A DNA stretch of 64,000 nucleotides, taken from Scytonema hofmannii PCC 7110 (lineage in GTDB: Bacteria; Cyanobacteriota; Cyanobacteriia; Cyanobacteriales; Nostocaceae). Numbering within the stretch: position 1 is the stretch's first letter; every line of letters begins with the position of its first letter. The position numbers and the translations under genes were made by a program. Below are positions 61,720 through 64,000 of the stretch, in pieces. The stretch spans positions 1,953,221 to 2,017,220 of the forward strand of contig NZ_KQ976354.1 of NCBI RefSeq assembly GCF_000346485.2, written 5' to 3'. The notes below the pieces were generated by a model. That model was given only the letters and a program-made list of their open reading frames with translations. It searched no databases and was not told the origin of the DNA.

Positions 61720-63774
61720 ATGTGTCCCTCTGGCACCACTAATCAAGAAAAAAAGCAAGACCTTTTCCTAGTATGCGGACTCAAAAGTTTAGGGCAACAT
61801 TGTGTTGCAGTCCTCAATAAGTACGATGTTAAAATCAGCGCTATTGACGATGTGCAGCCCGAACATTGGGAAGTCCCAGAACTACCCAGCTTACTAGAAA
61901 AGTTAATCATAGGAGACTGCCGCCAGCCAAGTATTTTGGAGCAGGCGGATATACGCCAGTGTCGTTCAATACTTTTAGTGACAAGAGATGAGCGGATGAA
62001 TATAGAAGCTGCGTTTGCAGCACGGCGTATCAATCCGCAGGTTCGCCTGATTGTACGTTCTGACAAACAAAATTTCAACGAACTCTTGTACGAAAATTTA
62101 GGCAATTTTGTTGCCTTTGAGCCTACCCATCTTTCGGCTCATGCCTTCGCTCTGACAGCCCTGGGATCTGAAGCTATTGGATATTTTACTGTAGAAGGGC
62201 AACTGTTGCGAGTCATAGAGCATCAGGTACAACCAAAGGATAGCTGGTGCATTGGCAAACCAGTCTATAGACTCAATCTCACAACTCGCTGCATTTTGAG
62301 TCACACACCTGTTTCATCTAACCCACCGAAACAATTCTATGACTGGAATCCAGAAGCAGAAGTACAGGTAGGAGACACACTCGTTTACATTGATGTTGCA
62401 AGCGAATTGGCTTTATTTGAACAACATACAACGAAATCTCAGGACTTTTGGGGGCAGTGGCAACATTTTCTCCAAGCCATCACAGCGAAGAATCTCTGGC
62501 AGAGAACAGTGCAATTTTGGCAATCTTACTACCAAAGTCAAAATCAGATCCGGAGAATTGCGACAATCTATGCAATTACCGTACTCATACTGTGGCTCGT
62601 TGGCATAGTTCTTTACTGGTTGTATTATCCTCAGATCGCTCTCCAAGAAGCTTTCTATGCCACAGCAGTCTTGCTTTTAGGAGGATACGGAGATTTATTT
62701 GGCGGCGTTAAGTTTGCAGCGCAATTACAGGAATCGAATTCTATACCGTGGTGGTTGCGGTTGTTCAGTCTGGGATTGACGTTAACAGGTCAAGCTTTCG
62801 TAGGAGTCTTGTATGCACTGCTAACTGATGCTCTTGTGACTTCAAGATTCCAGTTTTTCAATTCCGAACCTCCCATGCCACAACGCAACCATGTGGTGCT
62901 CATTGGCTTAAATCGGCTGGGACAGAGAGTGGCTGCTCTTTTGCAAGAACTCAACCAGCCGTTAGTGGGAATTCATAGTACCACTCTCGACAAACACATT
63001 TTACCTGATATGCCCCTGATTGTTGGCAATGCTACTGAATCACTCGCTAAGGTGAATCTCTCTCATGCCAAAAGCATCGTTTTAGTTGGGGACGATAACA
63101 TGGAAAATCTGGAAATTGGTCTGGTGGCTCATGCAATGAACCCCACAAGTCGCTTGATTATCCGCACTCAAGATCGCCAATTTTGTGACAATATAGCTCC
63201 TCTGTTTCCTTATGCTCAAGTTCTGTGTGGTGCAGTTTTATCTGCGGAAGTCTTCGCTTGTGCTGCCTTTGGAGAAAACGTTCTCAGTTTCTTTCACTTG
63301 AGCGATCGAATAGTCATGGTAACAGAATACAACATCGAAGAAGGCGATACCCTCAATGGGTTGCTTCTCTCTGAGATAGCCCATGGCTACGGTGTTGTTC
63401 CGATTCTCTACCAGAAATATCGGCAACAAAAATACTCGTTAATGCCCTGGGATGATGTTACGCTTTATGCTGGCGATCGCTTGATTGTTTTAGCCACAAG
63501 TAGTGGTTTGCAGCGAATTGAATGGGGTGAAATGCTACCTCGCCTTTGGCAAGTGCAGATTGAACAAGCGCTGACTCAAAATGCTATTGCTAACGGTGCA
63601 GAGAAAATCACCTTGATTGCGGGATGTAGTTCTACTCATGCTAGGCAATGGATAAATAATTTACCTATAGTGTTGCCAACACCACTTTATAAATATCAAG
63701 CTCAGCGTCTTGTGCGCGAGCTAAGAAAAGTGCAGGTTGTAGCAAGTGTAGTTTTCATTGGGCAATTCCATTAA
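61720..63774 (+). CDS. Ion-channel protein with two RCK (TrkA-N) domains
   Basis: 684 residues. TrkA-N domain 1 lies at about 15-230 (DLFLVCGLKSLGQHC); a short two-helix pore follows at about 285-370 with filter-like LLLGGYGDLFGG; TrkA-N domain 2 begins near 390 (HVVLIGLNRLGQRVAALL) and a TrkA-C-like segment follows. The first RCK has GLKSLG in place of GxGxxG, and the filter is GGYGD rather than TVGYGD. Probably a nucleotide-gated K+ channel of cyanobacterial type with a non-standard order (RCK-pore-RCK). Confidence 0.85.
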   Translation: MCPSGTTNQEKKQDLFLVCGLKSLGQHCVAVLNKYDVKISAIDDVQPEHWEVPELPSLLEKLIIGDCRQPSILEQADIRQCRSILLVTRDERMNIEAAFAARRINPQVRLIVRSDKQNFNELLYENLGNFVAFEPTHLSAHAFALTALGSEAIGYFTVEGQLLRVIEHQVQPKDSWCIGKPVYRLNLTTRCILSHTPVSSNPPKQFYDWNPEAEVQVGDTLVYIDVASELALFEQHTTKSQDFWGQWQHFLQAITAKNLWQRTVQFWQSYYQSQNQIRRIATIYAITVLILWLVGIVLYWLYYPQIALQEAFYATAVLLLGGYGDLFGGVKFAAQLQESNSIPWWLRLFSLGLTLTGQAFVGVLYALLTDALVTSRFQFFNSEPPMPQRNHVVLIGLNRLGQRVAALLQELNQPLVGIHSTTLDKHILPDMPLIVGNATESLAKVNLSHAKSIVLVGDDNMENLEIGLVAHAMNPTSRLIIRTQDRQFCDNIAPLFPYAQVLCGAVLSAEVFACAAFGENVLSFFHLSDRIVMVTEYNIEEGDTLNGLLLSEIAHGYGVVPILYQKYRQQKYSLMPWDDVTLYAGDRLIVLATSSGLQRIEWGEMLPRLWQVQIEQALTQNAIANGAEKITLIAGCSSTHARQWINNLPIVLPTPLYKYQAQRLVRELRKVQVVASVVFIGQFH

Positions 63775-64000
63775 TTCGCTCTTTGCCAAATGCGCTGGAT
63801 TTCGGCTTGGACTTGTGCTTTGGGAACTGGTACTGCTTTCACAGATGGATTCACTTCTACGCCAGGAACATTCTGATTCCAAGGGCTGTTAGCAACTCCT
63901 TGCAAATTAACGCCATTAATTGCTGGACGGAAACCATGCTGTACAAAGACTTTTTGTTGTTCGGGTTCTCTTATATAAGAGATAAAACTTTTCGCAGCAC
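63771..64000 (-). CDS. Substrate-binding protein, 3' part only
   Basis: The minus strand is open from the window edge to TAA at 63771-63773, overlapping the channel gene stop. The visible 75 or so residues read AAKSFISYIREPEQQKVFVQ, then HGFRPAINGVNLQGVANSPW and end AEIQRIWQRAN. AAKxFIxYxxxPEQQ and GFRP are typical of the C-terminal lobe of periplasmic solute-binding proteins. The rest lies outside the window. Confidence 0.7.
   Translation of the reverse strand, partial: AAKSFISYIREPEQQKVFVQHGFRPAINGVNLQGVANSPWNQNVPGVEVNPSVKAVPVPKAQVQAEIQRIWQRAN

Overview
The window is chromosomal DNA of a filamentous, probably heterocyst-forming cyanobacterium (Nostocales-like). Evidence: a Mg-protoporphyrin methyltransferase (chlM), cyanobacterial families (DUF4168, Ycf46-like AAA+, long IspH), very many HIP1 sites (GCGATCGC), and heptanucleotide tandem repeats (STRR type) between and at the ends of genes. 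No rRNA, tRNA, CRISPR array, transposase or phage gene was recognised.

Layout. 1-5.6 kb: an envelope-type cluster with DUF58 (cut by the window start), a small secreted protein, two paralogous membrane proteins, SpoIIM/DUF95 and RDD. 5.8-16.8 kb: a co-directional nine-gene operon with tight or overlapping junctions. It encodes an AAA+ ATPase, a coiled-coil protein, a small radical SAM protein, three different P-loop GTPase-like proteins, a 787-residue single-span protein, a polytopic protein with an FHA-like tail and an exported von Willebrand A protein. This is the best candidate for a poorly described system: cytosolic nucleotide switches joined to membrane and periplasmic modules. 16.8-34.2 kb: mostly housekeeping genes (cobH, holA, chlM, nagA, purE, two ammonium transporters, a GDSL hydrolase, ispH, a sugar reductase), plus a PAS-LuxR regulator and several small unknowns.

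34.2-48.6 kb is an accessory island. It holds a protease-like pair, two PIN toxin-antitoxin modules, MazEF-like, HicAB, a DUF6932/XRE pair, an orphan antitoxin, two Uma2 nucleases, a 1174-residue haemagglutinin-type exoprotein, and relics of the same gene types (two haemagglutinin relics, one mazF, one vapB-like antitoxin, one unknown). Short duplicated segments and a terminal-inverted-repeat element show repeated local rearrangement.

48.8-64 kb: pcrA helicase, an ABC-2 exporter, an ABC1 kinase, manC, an LCP glycopolymer ligase, murJ, a small beta-barrel-like protein, a two-RCK ion channel, and the C-terminal end of a solute-binding protein cut by the window end.

A theme across the window is that repeats have become part of genes. 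They supply stop codons and C-terminal residues to at least nine genes, abut the pcrA start codon, and appear to encode the signal peptide of the von Willebrand protein.
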